From the IMG/VR virus record IMGVR_UViG_3300006754_000004, positions 1 to 48,514 of that record: a stretch of 48,514 nucleotides of DNA; one strand, 5' to 3'. The DNA comes from a virus. The translations under genes were made by a program, and so were the position numbers. How positions within the stretch are numbered: position 1 is the first letter of the stretch; each line of letters begins with the position of its first letter. A model generated the notes under the pieces. That model was not told the origin of the DNA and did no database searches. It saw only the letters and a list, made by a program, of their open reading frames with translations. Below, in pieces: positions 8,411 through 16,630 of the stretch.

Positions 8411-11046
8411 TGGCTTCGCTCGCTTTAACCGTCGTCGGGTCGTTAGTGCCGGGAGTCGGTCCGATTCTCGGTCCGATTTTGGGCGCAATGGGGAGCTATA
8501 TAGACAACGCGTTTCTTTTGCCCGCGCTATTCCCGCCTGAAGACACCGAAGGGCCGCGACTTAACGAACTTCAGTTGCAATCAGCCGAAGAAGGCGCGTC
8601 GGCTAACTATATCGCCGGGGCGGAAAATCGAGTTGCGGGGACGATTATTTGGATTTCTGACTTAGAGGAAACCGAACACCACGAAACGATAGGCGGCAAG
8701 GGCGGCGGCGGGCAGGACCATGTAACGTATCAATACTTCGTTTCGCTTGCTGTTGCTATCGCGCCGCACACGATTAACGGGATCGAACGCGTTTTCGCAG
8801 AGGGCAATGTCGTATACGAAGAAGTCGACGACCCGTCCGCGAGTTCGAACCAACTTTCGGGGACGGTAATTACTGCGGGCTATTCCTTCGGTTCGCCGGC
8901 GCGCATTGGCGGTGTCCCGTTTTATACGTTCCAAATTGACTCGCCTAACGGGGGGCCGGATTTGTCCGCCTTTCGGTCCGGCGTCGACTGCGTTATTAGC
9001 GGATTTTCGAACGGAGCAAATAACGGAACATTTGGCGTTATTTCGTCGTCGTTTACGGCGAGTTCCGGTGCGTCGCGGCTTCGCGTTCAAAATAAAAACT
9101 GCGTTACCGAATCAGCGGGCGCAACTGTCACAATAACGCAAACAGTACCGCCGTTTTTCCCCGACAAAGTTAAAGACGTCCGGATTTATAACGGCGGGCA
9201 TGCGGCGGTCGACTCGATCATTGAAGCGATCGAAGATCCGACCTCGATCGGCGGGCAGGTTCCGCCATTCAACGGCACTGCTTACGTTGTATTCGAACGA
9301 CTCGCTTTGGCCGACTTCGGAAATCGAATTCCACAATTAAACTTCATTGTTCGAGGCGACGCGGGGACAGTTACCGCGCCGACAGTTATCGGGCGGTGGA
9401 TGGATCGCGCGGGCCGGTCGGGCAAATACGACACTTCGCGCGCTAGCGGAACAATGCGCGGCGTTACTGTCGTCGGGCCGGTCGCGGCATCAAAAGCATT
9501 GCAACCTATAATGATGGGTTACGACATAATCGAGCAAGAGCGCGGCGAGGACGTCCACTTTTTCGACCGCGAACTCGCGACGGTTATCGACGTCTCGACT
9601 GATCACCTATCCGCAAGAGAGACAGGGACGGACGCCAGCGAATATCCGATTCAGGTCGAAGACGACAACGGCGTCGAGATTCCCGCCGAAGTGAACATTC
9701 GATACATTGATTACGAAGCCGATTATCAATTCGGCTCGCAGCGGCACCGGGTCCAAGAATTCGATTCCGACGCGGTCTTAAATATAAACCTTCCTATCGT
9801 CCTGAATCAGTCGGGCGCGGAAGCGCGAGCGATCGCAAAACGAACGGCATGGTATGCGCGCGCGAACCGGCAGCCGGTCAAACTGTCGCTACCCGCGCGC
9901 TATCTCGACTCATTGGAAAACGACGTTCTTCGATTCGTCGCGCTCGATCAACTGTGGAACGTTTTAGTTCGCCAAGTGGACATCGGCGCGAACTTTATCT
10001 TACGTCTCGATACAATCGTCGAGTCTCGCGACATAGTGACGCAACCGGCAACGGCGGAGTCGCCAACAAACAAGAACGTTCAAATATTCGTACCGCCATT
10101 TGTGCCAACTTACGTCGTCGACATTCCGCCTATTTACCCAAGCACGACGCTTGTCCCCGGATTTATTGCGGGAACGGCGATTCCCGGCGGCGCGTCATGG
10201 TCGGGCGCGGTCCTATACGAATCCCTCGACGACTCAGAATTTACATTCACGACGAACATTGTCGGCGAGGCGGCGGTCGGCTATGTGACTTCTGTTTTAG
10301 CCGACGGCGTTGTCGGAAGTTGGGATCGCGCCAACAGCGTAACGCTTGAATTGCTTTCGGGTAACTTGGAAAGCGTGACGGAAATAGAGTGCCTTAACGG
10401 CATGAACCGGCTACTTATCGGCGAAGAGATTATCGGTTTCCAAACCGCGACGCTTGTCGGCGGCAAGACTTGGACCGTATCGAAGTTGCTTCGCGGTCTT
10501 CGAAACACGGAGTCGAAAACAGGCTCGCACGCGGCGGACGACCTCGCGATTCATCTTAACGACCACGGTTTAACGTTTGTCGAGATCAACCATTCGGCGA
10601 TCGGTCAAACTCGATATTACAAAATTATACCGATCGGCGGAGCTATTGCTGATTACTCGTCGTGGCAAGTTCAATTAAGCGGCGAAAATATTAAGCCGTT
10701 CTCGCCCGCCGACCTTCAATACAACCGCGAGTCGCCGTCGACGGACGACGTTTCCATTTCTTGGATTCGCCGAACGCGCCAAATCATGCGGTTAATTGGG
10801 CAGTTGGACGAACCGCCATTAACGGACGGGTTCGAAAAATACGAAGTCGACATATTGAACGCCGCCGGGTCGACCGTTCTTCGAACGACGACGGTAACGG
10901 ATTCTTCGTCTTTCGTGTATACTTCGGCGATGCAAACTGCCGACGGACTGGTCGCCGGATCGACGGCTTTTTCTGCGAAGGTTTACCAAAAGGGAACGGC
11001 GGGGCGGGGTCGAGCGAGTGCGTCGTTAGCCGTTCTCGCAACGTGA
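8410..11046 (+). CDS. Large tail tip / host-specificity protein, GTA gp15-like
   Basis: The product has 878 residues from the ATG at 8410, chosen because AAAGGG lies 5 nt upstream and the ATG overlaps the previous TAA. A TTG at 8377 in the same frame has no such site. The hydrophobic glycine-rich N-terminus (GSLVPGVGPILGPILGAMGS) is typical of this family and of lambda J-like proteins, followed by VAGTIIWISDLEETEHHET. Residues about 185-245 hold a small insert with SGFSNGANNGTF. The protein closes the tail tip and follows the NlpC/P60 gene as in gene transfer agents. The receptor-binding part may lie in the fibre genes instead. Confidence 0.88.
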   Translation: MASLALTVVGSLVPGVGPILGPILGAMGSYIDNAFLLPALFPPEDTEGPRLNELQLQSAEEGASANYIAGAENRVAGTIIWISDLEETEHHETIGGKGGGGQDHVTYQYFVSLAVAIAPHTINGIERVFAEGNVVYEEVDDPSASSNQLSGTVITAGYSFGSPARIGGVPFYTFQIDSPNGGPDLSAFRSGVDCVISGFSNGANNGTFGVISSSFTASSGASRLRVQNKNCVTESAGATVTITQTVPPFFPDKVKDVRIYNGGHAAVDSIIEAIEDPTSIGGQVPPFNGTAYVVFERLALADFGNRIPQLNFIVRGDAGTVTAPTVIGRWMDRAGRSGKYDTSRASGTMRGVTVVGPVAASKALQPIMMGYDIIEQERGEDVHFFDRELATVIDVSTDHLSARETGTDASEYPIQVEDDNGVEIPAEVNIRYIDYEADYQFGSQRHRVQEFDSDAVLNINLPIVLNQSGAEARAIAKRTAWYARANRQPVKLSLPARYLDSLENDVLRFVALDQLWNVLVRQVDIGANFILRLDTIVESRDIVTQPATAESPTNKNVQIFVPPFVPTYVVDIPPIYPSTTLVPGFIAGTAIPGGASWSGAVLYESLDDSEFTFTTNIVGEAAVGYVTSVLADGVVGSWDRANSVTLELLSGNLESVTEIECLNGMNRLLIGEEIIGFQTATLVGGKTWTVSKLLRGLRNTESKTGSHAADDLAIHLNDHGLTFVEINHSAIGQTRYYKIIPIGGAIADYSSWQVQLSGENIKPFSPADLQYNRESPSTDDVSISWIRRTRQIMRLIGQLDEPPLTDGFEKYEVDILNAAGSTVLRTTTVTDSSSFVYTSAMQTADGLVAGSTAFSAKVYQKGTAGRGRASASLAVLAT

Positions 11047-11071
11047 TTCGATAGGGGACAAGGGTTCGGTT

Positions 11072-11785
11072 ATGGCAAATCTAATTAAACACACTTCGAC
11101 ACAAACCGCGATCGCTCTTTTAACCGAAGGGCAAGCGAGCGGCGAGGTAACGCAAAACCAAATATCGAACTTGCTCGACTTGTTCGCGGGCGGAATTACG
11201 CTCGTCGACCGTGATATTCTTGCTGCTCCGGGGTCGCCTACTACCGGGCAGGCGTACTTAATCCCGGCGTCGGGGACGATAGCGAACGCATGGGCGACGG
11301 ACTCCGCGTCGCATGGCGACATCGCCGTTTATCTTGGCGGCTGGATTTACATAACGCCGGGAAGTTACGCGATCGTCGCTTATGTGACCGACGAGAAATT
11401 ATGGATCGCATATAGCGAAGTAGAGTCGGAGTGGCACCCGTTACAAGATTCTTGGTCGACTACCGAGCATTGGACCGGCAAATACGCGGCGGTCGGCGGC
11501 GGCAAAATTTACTCAAAGACGGTCAACGTCGGGGCATTGCCGAACGCGACGACGGCGACGACGGCGCATTCGATTTCAACGATCGACTTTTCCGGACAAG
11601 TTCGATTTGAGTTTAGTTTGAAAGAGGACACCTTAAACATCGCGCTTCCGGGTAACGGGACGATTCTAATCGCCGGTGCGGCTCTTGTCGAGGTAACGGT
11701 AAACGCGACGAACGTTGCCATTACGACAAACTTCGACGCGACCGCCTACGATATTGTAGTTCGGATTGAATACGAAAAAGCATAG
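11072..11785 (+). CDS. DUF2793-domain tail fibre protein 1
   Basis: The product has 237 residues. Residues about 50-120 show the DUF2793 pattern: PGSPTTGQAYLIPASGT, AWATDSASHGDIAVYLGGWIYITPG, then a short DEKLWIAY segment. The family is common in tail fibres of alphaproteobacterial prophages and gene transfer agents. The C-terminal half (residues 150-237) is beta-rich with repeated T and V strands and may form a trimeric head. It is preceded by AGGGG about 17 nt upstream and followed by a second DUF2793 gene, so two fibres probably decorate the tip. Confidence 0.8.
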   Translation: MANLIKHTSTQTAIALLTEGQASGEVTQNQISNLLDLFAGGITLVDRDILAAPGSPTTGQAYLIPASGTIANAWATDSASHGDIAVYLGGWIYITPGSYAIVAYVTDEKLWIAYSEVESEWHPLQDSWSTTEHWTGKYAAVGGGKIYSKTVNVGALPNATTATTAHSISTIDFSGQVRFEFSLKEDTLNIALPGNGTILIAGAALVEVTVNATNVAITTNFDATAYDIVVRIEYEKA

Positions 11786-11801
11786 CGGAGGATAAAACCA
11801 A

Positions 11802-12476
11802 ATGGCAATCGGACAAGAAACAACGGGCGCGAAGCAAAACGCGCCGCCGGAGTCCCCGTCGCCGGGCGACATTCATATTGTGGGCGATAGCGGGTCGGGA
11901 ACGTGGTCGGGGCGCGCCGAGAACGTATTGGCCGTTTCGGTCGACGGCACGGCGTGGCTATTTCGAACGCCGGGCGCGGGCGAACGAGTTTATTCGACAG
12001 ATAAAAACGCCGACATCGTTTACGACGGCACGAATTGGCTTGCGATTGGTGCGCCGTTTACTTTGCTTTATCAGGCGACCCATGCGACGGCGGAGAATTC
12101 GAATCGGTTCGGTCGGTTAACATCCTCTTCGACAAATTCGTCGGGTATTATTCCGTCCGGTCGGTCGGCTCTAGTTCTTTCGTGCGAGTTCAGCCATAAA
12201 ACCGGGGCGGACGCCGGAACTTATACGGTTTTCGGTTTGCTTCGGGACGTTGGGAATAGCGCAAACTATTTACTCGGCGCGGCGTGGACCGGCGCGCAAA
12301 ATACGCGACTTCGCGAATCTCGGTTCGGATCAATCGAAAGCCCGCTCGCATTGGTCGACGGCGGAGCGGCGACGCGATTTTCGGTCGGTTGGCGTAACGA
12401 GTCGAGTTCGCCGGGCGCGATGGCGTCAGAGTATGCGAGTTGCTACGTTGCTGGTTTTTATGTTGAGAAGTTGTAG
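11802..12476 (+). CDS. DUF2793-domain tail fibre protein 2
   Basis: The product has 224 residues. The N-terminal 95 residues have a DUF2793 pattern (PSPGDIHIVGDSGSGTWSG, VDGTAWLFRTPGAGERVYS, VYDGTNWLAIG). The C-terminal part is an unrecognised beta-rich domain (RFGRLTSSSTNSSGII, ATRFSVGWRNESSS) likely to form a globular tip. It is better matched to DUF2793 than its neighbour. GGAGG lies upstream of the ATG at good distance. Confidence 0.78.
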   Translation: MAIGQETTGAKQNAPPESPSPGDIHIVGDSGSGTWSGRAENVLAVSVDGTAWLFRTPGAGERVYSTDKNADIVYDGTNWLAIGAPFTLLYQATHATAENSNRFGRLTSSSTNSSGIIPSGRSALVLSCEFSHKTGADAGTYTVFGLLRDVGNSANYLLGAAWTGAQNTRLRESRFGSIESPLALVDGGAATRFSVGWRNESSSPGAMASEYASCYVAGFYVEKL

Positions 12477-12490
12477 GGGACGATAGAAAA

Positions 12491-12838
12491 ATGGCGACAC
12501 AGACGAAAACAGAGGCAGAACTAATAGCGACCGGCTATTCGCGCGTTTCCCTTTCAATTCTCCGCGCTCAAGTTTGGGAAAAGTGGAGCGACGGAGACTT
12601 GGCCGACGAATTGCTTTACGACGCGACGACGAACGAGTTGTTCGACCTCCCGGACGTTGACTTAGTCGGCGGCAACGCCGAGGCGTTGTATGCGTTGTCG
12701 GGTTCGCTCGACGACCGAGAGCTTTATAACGGCATGGTCGACGCGCTCGAATCGGGCGGAAGCATGACGACGGCGCAAGCGGACGCGGCAAGGCGACCCC
12801 TTCCCCTGATAATTCGCGACAGGGCGCGCGCGGTCTAA
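12491..12838 (+). CDS. Hypothetical protein in the tail operon
   Basis: The product has 115 residues and I recognise no family. It is acidic and helical in prediction by eye (LSILRAQVWEKWSDGDLADELL, GNAEALYALSGSLDDRELYNGMVDAL). AGGGGACGATAG precedes the ATG. The stop overlaps the ATG of the next gene (TAATG). Position after the fibre genes suggests a tail chaperone or accessory protein, but nothing in the sequence proves that. Confidence 0.7.
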   Translation: MATQTKTEAELIATGYSRVSLSILRAQVWEKWSDGDLADELLYDATTNELFDLPDVDLVGGNAEALYALSGSLDDRELYNGMVDALESGGSMTTAQADAARRPLPLIIRDRARAV

Positions 12839-13044
12839 TGTCCGGCGATTTCTTTCGCGGGTTTGCGGACGGGTTAAGCAACACGCACCGCGCGCGCTTT
12901 CAAGAAGTCAAAGTTAAGGGCGAAGAAAAGGGTAAACGAAAACGCGTCGTCTGCGGTTGCGGTTGGGTCGGCCCGACCGCGCGCGCGGAGTTGTTCGGGG
13001 ACATGCCCGCGCGATGCCGATTCGAAGACGCGAAAGACGAGTAA
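12838..13044 (+). CDS. Small cysteine-containing hypothetical protein
   Basis: The product has 68 residues. A basic middle (KVKGEEKGKRKRVVCGCGW) leads to three cysteines, CGCGW and a later C in PARCRFED, which could be a degenerate zinc knuckle. No family is recognised. It is coupled to the preceding gene by TAATG and is the last gene of the tail operon before about 200 nt of noncoding sequence. Confidence 0.62.
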   Translation: MSGDFFRGFADGLSNTHRARFQEVKVKGEEKGKRKRVVCGCGWVGPTARAELFGDMPARCRFEDAKDE

Positions 13045-13061
13045 CCGCGCTCGCGCCGAAA

Positions 13062-13087
13062 AACTATTTTCAAAAACTTAAATAGTT
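13062..13087. repeat. AT-rich inverted repeat after the tail operon
   Basis: AACTATTT (13062-13069) pairs perfectly with AAATAGTT (13080-13087) across a 10-nt loop. It lies 18 nt after the last tail gene in an A/T-rich patch. The stem is weak and no strong T tract follows. It may be a poor terminator or a protein-binding site. The rest of 13045-13177 holds nothing else I can identify. Confidence 0.5.
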
Positions 13088-13177
13088 GTAAGTCGTTTCG
13101 CCACGTTGAACGCTCGACCGATGAACAACGAGTTACGTCGCAAGTCGCGGCGCACTAAAATTCGGTCGATTGGATTT

Positions 13178-13186
13178 TGTTATAAT
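13178..13186 (+). promoter_or_regulatory. Extended -10 promoter (TGTTATAAT)
   Basis: A perfect TATAAT at 13181-13186 has the extended TGn element directly in front. No good -35 box lies 16-18 bp upstream. Transcription would start near 13193, just before a perfect hairpin at 13196-13216, and run into the gene at 13256, which ends in its own terminator. Confidence 0.65.
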
Positions 13187-13195
13187 GCCGTATAA

Positions 13196-13216
13196 CGAAG
13201 TCGATCGTCGACTTCG
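13196..13216 (+). promoter_or_regulatory. 5'-end hairpin in the leader of the single-gene unit
   Basis: CGAAGTCGA (13196-13204) pairs perfectly with TCGACTTCG (13208-13216) over a TCG loop. It would lie within the first few bases of the transcript from the promoter at 13181. Hairpins at the 5' end commonly protect mRNA from decay. The palindrome could instead be an operator. Confidence 0.55.
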
Positions 13217-13255
13217 CCGATCTTTGATTTTTGAATAACGAAAGTGAGTAATCAC

Positions 13256-13633
13256 ATGAGCAAGAAGCACGAAAGCTTCCAAGGTACTGATTCTAAAATG
13301 AAACCAGTAATCACGATGGCTAACAGCGAGGGATACCATGTCGAATATTATGTTCTCGTGGAAGGCCAACGTCTCAGGTTTCCCGGTGTCAAAGAAGGCA
13401 GCGCGCGCGCCTATTGGTTTGGTCCGGCGTTAGTCACGCGCGACCTTTCGCATAGAGGCTTAAGCGATAATGAAATGTGGAGCGACGATCCCGGAGCGTG
13501 GGAAGGCTTGCAAAACTTGGCGCGACTTGGCTTGGCTTATCTCGAAGAGAACGCGGGCGGCGAAGACTTCAGTCTTTGGACCGATGAAGGCAAAGCGAAG
13601 TTGGCGCAGTTCGAGCCAAAAGTAAATAAGTAA
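13256..13633 (+). CDS. Hypothetical protein in its own transcription unit
   Basis: The product has 125 residues from the ATG at 13256 (MSKKHESF); a GTG at 13244 in frame would add MSNH. No family is recognised. Features by eye are YHVEYYVLVEGQRLRFPGV, which looks like beta strands, and a helical, acidic C-terminus (WEGLQNLARLGLAYLEENAG). It is the only gene between an extended -10 promoter and a strong terminator, so it is probably expressed independently and perhaps early. The function is unknown. Confidence 0.72.
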   Translation: MSKKHESFQGTDSKMKPVITMANSEGYHVEYYVLVEGQRLRFPGVKEGSARAYWFGPALVTRDLSHRGLSDNEMWSDDPGAWEGLQNLARLGLAYLEENAGGEDFSLWTDEGKAKLAQFEPKVNK

Positions 13634-13649
13634 CGAAGCTCGACGGGAT

Positions 13650-13689
13650 AGCCGTCTTGCCCGATCGCGGGTAAGGCGGCTTTCCTGTT
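13650..13689 (+). terminator. Intrinsic terminator after the single-gene unit
   Basis: A 14-bp stem (13650-13663 with 13668-13681) contains two G-U pairs and closes an ATCG loop, followed by TTCCTGTT. It lies 16 nt after the stop at 13633 and separates this unit from the early operon. Confidence 0.8.
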
Positions 13690-13756
13690 GTCTGTCGGCT
13701 GTTTGAAAAAAGACAGGAATAAATTGTTTAGGGGTATGGATCTTTTGGGTCGACCG

Positions 13757-13774
13757 TGCTATATTCCACTCATG
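13757..13774 (+). promoter_or_regulatory. Early operon promoter with ATG at the predicted transcription start
   Basis: TGC-TATATT (13757-13765) is an extended -10 element; the -35 region is poor. An ATG at 13772 begins 7 nt after the -10 box, about where transcription should start. It is in frame with the SD-led ATG at 13808 and would encode MSNLTTTTKGNK ahead of it. The same geometry recurs at five other promoters in this genome. Confidence 0.65.
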
Positions 13775-13807
13775 AGCAATTTAACGACAACAACGAAAGG
13801 CAACAAA

Positions 13808-13996
13808 ATGAGCAATCGAACTCCCGAAAAAATCATTGAAGACATCCACCGCTGCGAAGACTTTATCAGCGAAGTAGGCGCAGAGGCGCGAAACGAAGCA
13901 GTCTTATACGGTGACGCAGTTCCTCAATCTGGATACCAAACAGCAATACACGCACTGACCAAATTAGAAGCAGAACTAAAGGAGGCAACAAAATGA
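13808..13996 (+). CDS. Small hypothetical protein, first gene of the early operon
   Basis: The product has 62 residues from the ATG at 13808, which has the phage's standard block GAAAGGCAACAAA in front. An in-frame ATG at 13772 would add 12 residues. The protein is helical and acidic (PEKIIEDIHRCEDFISEVG, LTKLEAELKEATK). No family is recognised. The gene overlaps the next as ATGA, and its last codons form the SD sequence of that gene. Confidence 0.68.
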   Translation: MSNRTPEKIIEDIHRCEDFISEVGAEARNEAVLYGDAVPQSGYQTAIHALTKLEAELKEATK

Positions 13997-14352
13997 GCAA
14001 CGAGACAATCAACACAAACGAAAAGATGGTCGACGCGGTACTACGCGACATATGGAAGAAACGCGCTTGTTTCGCCAGTCGCCTGTCGGCGGGTTACAGT
14101 GTCGCGGTTCGAGTGACTCACGCCGAAGCCCCGTTTAACGCGTTGAACATCAACGCAAAAATGAACGGGCGAAACCTCAAGGTTTTACATGAGGGAAGCA
14201 TTATTGGCGCGTTGTCCGGTTGGGGGGCCGCGCCGAAATCAAAGAAGTACAAGCAAGCGGGAAGCGAAGTCGTCTTGGCGACGGTCCAAGTCGAAGACTT
14301 GAAAACAGAGATTAAGTGGAATCTAAACCAAAAACGAAAGGCAACAAAATGA
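13993..14352 (+). CDS. Hypothetical early protein
   Basis: The product has 119 residues, starting MSNETINTNEK. A strong SD (AAGGAGG) is embedded in the end of the preceding gene. The body looks mixed alpha/beta (YSVAVRVTHAEAPFNALNI, EVVLATVQVEDLKTEIKW) with a basic C-terminus. No family is recognised. Its stop overlaps the next start as ATGA. Confidence 0.7.
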   Translation: MSNETINTNEKMVDAVLRDIWKKRACFASRLSAGYSVAVRVTHAEAPFNALNINAKMNGRNLKVLHEGSIIGALSGWGAAPKSKKYKQAGSEVVLATVQVEDLKTEIKWNLNQKRKATK

Positions 14353-14534
14353 GTAACGAGACAAGTAACACAAACGAAAAGGCAGTCGACAATAGGCTTC
14401 CCCTGACAAACGCCGGTAACGCGCAAGGTTGCACTTGCTCTGCGCCGACAAGTAACCGCTACACTTTGAAGGATCGCGGCGACGGAGAAGTCGCACCGCA
14501 TTGCAGCGGTTGCGGCGAGGAGTTGGAGCTATGA
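14349..14534 (+). CDS. Small putative zinc-ribbon protein
   Basis: The product has 61 residues and begins MSNETSNTNEK, nearly the same as the previous protein's first residues, which suggests local duplication of gene starts. The C-terminal part has CTCSAPTSNRY followed by HCSGCGEEL: a CxC and a CxxC pair that could bind one zinc. The function is unknown. It is coupled by ATGA to both neighbours. Confidence 0.62.
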   Translation: MSNETSNTNEKAVDNRLPLTNAGNAQGCTCSAPTSNRYTLKDRGDGEVAPHCSGCGEELEL

Positions 14535-14965
14535 ACGACCCAACAACGAAAATTCAATTAATCTGGAAGAAGATCGAAGCCGGTTGCTATCGCGCGACCT
14601 CGCCAGAGGGCGCGCTTATTCAGGTTGCCAAGTATCCCGGCAACTACGCACCGGGCGGGCGACCTTTCTATTGGGCGGTCACGCTTTGGGACACCGAGGA
14701 CGTAACGAACTTGACCTTCAAAGATCGCGCCGAAGAAATCATACAAGCCGACGGCGTTTATCAGGGAACACTACTCGAAGCCAAAGACTACGCCGAAGAC
14801 CTTTTAACTTGGGCGCAGAACGAAACGGTTAAATCGGAAGCATTCGAAGCGAGCGTTTATCCGAGATTCTTCTTGCCCGGCGAGTACGACGTCGCGACAG
14901 GTCGACCGGCGGCGGAAGTTTACGAATTTAACGGCGATCGAATCGTCGCGAAGGGGGAAAAATGA
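14531..14965 (+). CDS. Hypothetical early protein
   Basis: The product has 144 residues. The ATG at 14531 overlaps the previous TGA. The sequence has YWAVTLWDTEDVTNLTF and a helix with AKDYAEDLLTWAQNE, then FFLPGEYDVATGRPAAEVYEF. I recognise no family. The AKDYAEDLL segment resembles small phage proteins with a trailing helix, but this is not enough for a name. Confidence 0.68.
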   Translation: MNDPTTKIQLIWKKIEAGCYRATSPEGALIQVAKYPGNYAPGGRPFYWAVTLWDTEDVTNLTFKDRAEEIIQADGVYQGTLLEAKDYAEDLLTWAQNETVKSEAFEASVYPRFFLPGEYDVATGRPAAEVYEFNGDRIVAKGEK

Positions 14966-15093
14966 AACTTGCAACGTTAACCAACATCGCCCGCGAATTG
15001 CTCGCGGTCGTTTTTGTCGCGGCAGTCTTTGCCGCAATTCTCGCGGTCGATACGGTTCGGCTCGATCGCATTTTTACGGAGTGGATTAAATGA
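14962..15093 (+). CDS. Small single-pass membrane protein
   Basis: The product has 43 residues. It begins MKLATLTNIARE, followed by a hydrophobic stretch (LLAVVFVAAVFAAILAV, residues about 14-30) and a charged C-terminus ending FTEWIK. GGGGGAAAA lies directly upstream of the ATG and both ends overlap neighbours as ATGA, which supports translation. It is probably an inner-membrane protein of unknown role. A lysis-inhibition or superinfection role is possible but unsupported. Confidence 0.65.
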   Translation: MKLATLTNIARELLAVVFVAAVFAAILAVDTVRLDRIFTEWIK

Positions 15094-15398
15094 GCAAAGG
15101 CAAACTAACAGCGGCGGTAAAAGATCGACGCGCGACGCGCGTCAACATTGCGCGCGCCGCGCAACTAATGGATATGAAGTATTCGTCTATCCGCGAAGCG
15201 ATGGATCGCGGGTACATCCGGGCGACCGTTCGCTATGAAGGGTCAAACGGGCGAACGGGTCGGCTTACAACAATTGGCGACTTGGAAGACTTTCGACTTG
15301 TGCTAATCGAACGTTACTCCGCGTACAACAGCGAACACCACGCCGCGAAAGTCGAGTCGCTTCAATCTATCGGCGACCTTTCGGACATTGCAACATGA
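15090..15398 (+). CDS. Putative helix-turn-helix DNA-binding protein
   Basis: The product has 102 residues. Residues about 17-45 (TRVNIARAAQLMDMKYSSIR, EAMDRGYI) fit a MerR/excisionase-like helix-turn-helix, followed by a wing-like basic segment (VRYEGSNGRTGRLTTI). It could regulate the early operon or bind the origin. The assignment rests on pattern only. It is coupled by ATGA to the small membrane protein and to the nuclease gene downstream. Confidence 0.58.
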   Translation: MSKGKLTAAVKDRRATRVNIARAAQLMDMKYSSIREAMDRGYIRATVRYEGSNGRTGRLTTIGDLEDFRLVLIERYSAYNSEHHAAKVESLQSIGDLSDIAT

Positions 15399-16603
15399 GC
15401 AACAAAACGAAAGCAACAGGCGATACGAATCTCGACCGCGCCCGCGCGGCGGGGTTCGAGATTGTGACCTATTCTTCCCTGTCCCGGTTCAGGAATTGCC
15501 GTCGAAAGTTCAAGCTCGGCTACGTTGACGGACTCAAGCCGAAAGCGAAGAGCGACGCGTTGTGGATTGGAACGATTTTTCACAACGCGATCGAGGCGCA
15601 TTATAAGCGCGGCGAAATTGACGTCGACCGTTTCTTAACCGAAGAGCAAGGTTTAACGCTCGACGACGAAACTCGCGGAACGTTTGAGTTGTTGCGCGCA
15701 ATGTTGCGCGGCTACTTTGCGCGTTGGGGTACGTCGAAAAGCGACAAGCCCGTCGGCGTTGATCCTCGCGGGATGATTCGCGACGACGAACTTGAATATC
15801 TCTACGTCGAACCGACATTCGTTCACAAAATCCGCAATCCGGAGACGGGCGCGAAGTCGCGTTCGTTCATCCTGTCCGGCAAGATCGACGGACTCGTTCA
15901 TTTGAAAGGAACGAACGAGCTTTACATAAAGGAAAACAAGACGGCGGCGACGATCGACGGCGCATATCTTGAGCGGCTATGGTCCGATTTCCAGTCGATG
16001 CTATACGCGCGATACATCGACGACATCGTTTCGGACGGTTTCGGAATGAGAGTCGTCGGCGTTCTGTACGACATAACCGAAAAGACGCGCATTCGTCGCA
16101 AGGCGGGCGAGACTGTCGACAAGTTCGAGGAACGACTCGGTCGTTACAAGACCGAAAAAACGATCGAGAAGCACCGCGAAGCGGGACCGAAGCCCGCCGA
16201 AACTTGGGAAGCGTTTCGCGAGCGCATGAAACGCGAGTACGAAAACCCGGACAAGATGCACCGCGAGTTAATACGCTTCGACGAGCAACGGCTCGCGGAC
16301 ATCGACGGCGAGGTTTGGGAAATGACGCAACAAATACTCGACGCGCGTCGACGCGACAGGTGGTCGATGAACACTTCGCAATGCTATTCGTTCGGCTTCG
16401 GCTGTTCGTTCGTCCCGATTTGCCGCGCGGGCGGAGTCCTCGACGAGATAACAGCGAACGACTTCGAGGTTCGAGTTCCATTCGAAGAACTCGACGACGT
16501 AGACTTCGACTTCGAGTCGAACGGAATGATTTTTCAGCCGACCGAAAAAAAGGTCGCTTCGACTATTGACACCGGCGACGAATCGCCTACCCTTCCTTTC
16601 TAA
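15395..16603 (+). CDS. PD-(D/E)XK exonuclease, Cas4/RecB-like with iron-sulfur cysteines
   Basis: The product has 402 residues. The nuclease core shows D165 in SGKIDGL and E180-x-K182 in IKENK, followed by a QxxxY-type motif in FQSMLYARY. One cysteine near the N-terminus (C35 in FRNCRRK) and three near the C-terminus (C330, C337, C343 in the CYSFGFGCSFVPIC segment) match the four-cysteine iron-sulfur arrangement of Cas4 and AddB-type nucleases. It probably works as a DNA exonuclease with the Sak4-like ATPase and SSB-like protein encoded next to it, to produce or process recombination ends. There is no sign of a CRISPR locus, so a recombination role is preferred over spacer acquisition. Confidence 0.88.
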   Translation: MSNKTKATGDTNLDRARAAGFEIVTYSSLSRFRNCRRKFKLGYVDGLKPKAKSDALWIGTIFHNAIEAHYKRGEIDVDRFLTEEQGLTLDDETRGTFELLRAMLRGYFARWGTSKSDKPVGVDPRGMIRDDELEYLYVEPTFVHKIRNPETGAKSRSFILSGKIDGLVHLKGTNELYIKENKTAATIDGAYLERLWSDFQSMLYARYIDDIVSDGFGMRVVGVLYDITEKTRIRRKAGETVDKFEERLGRYKTEKTIEKHREAGPKPAETWEAFRERMKREYENPDKMHRELIRFDEQRLADIDGEVWEMTQQILDARRRDRWSMNTSQCYSFGFGCSFVPICRAGGVLDEITANDFEVRVPFEELDDVDFDFESNGMIFQPTEKKVASTIDTGDESPTLPF

Positions 16604-16630
16604 CCTTTTCCATTTTTTGGAGTTCAAGAC

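Noticed and set aside
15395-16603. CRISPR-associated Cas4
   Set aside because: The motif set fits Cas4-like nucleases, but there is no cas1, cas2 or array, and the gene sits with recombination genes.
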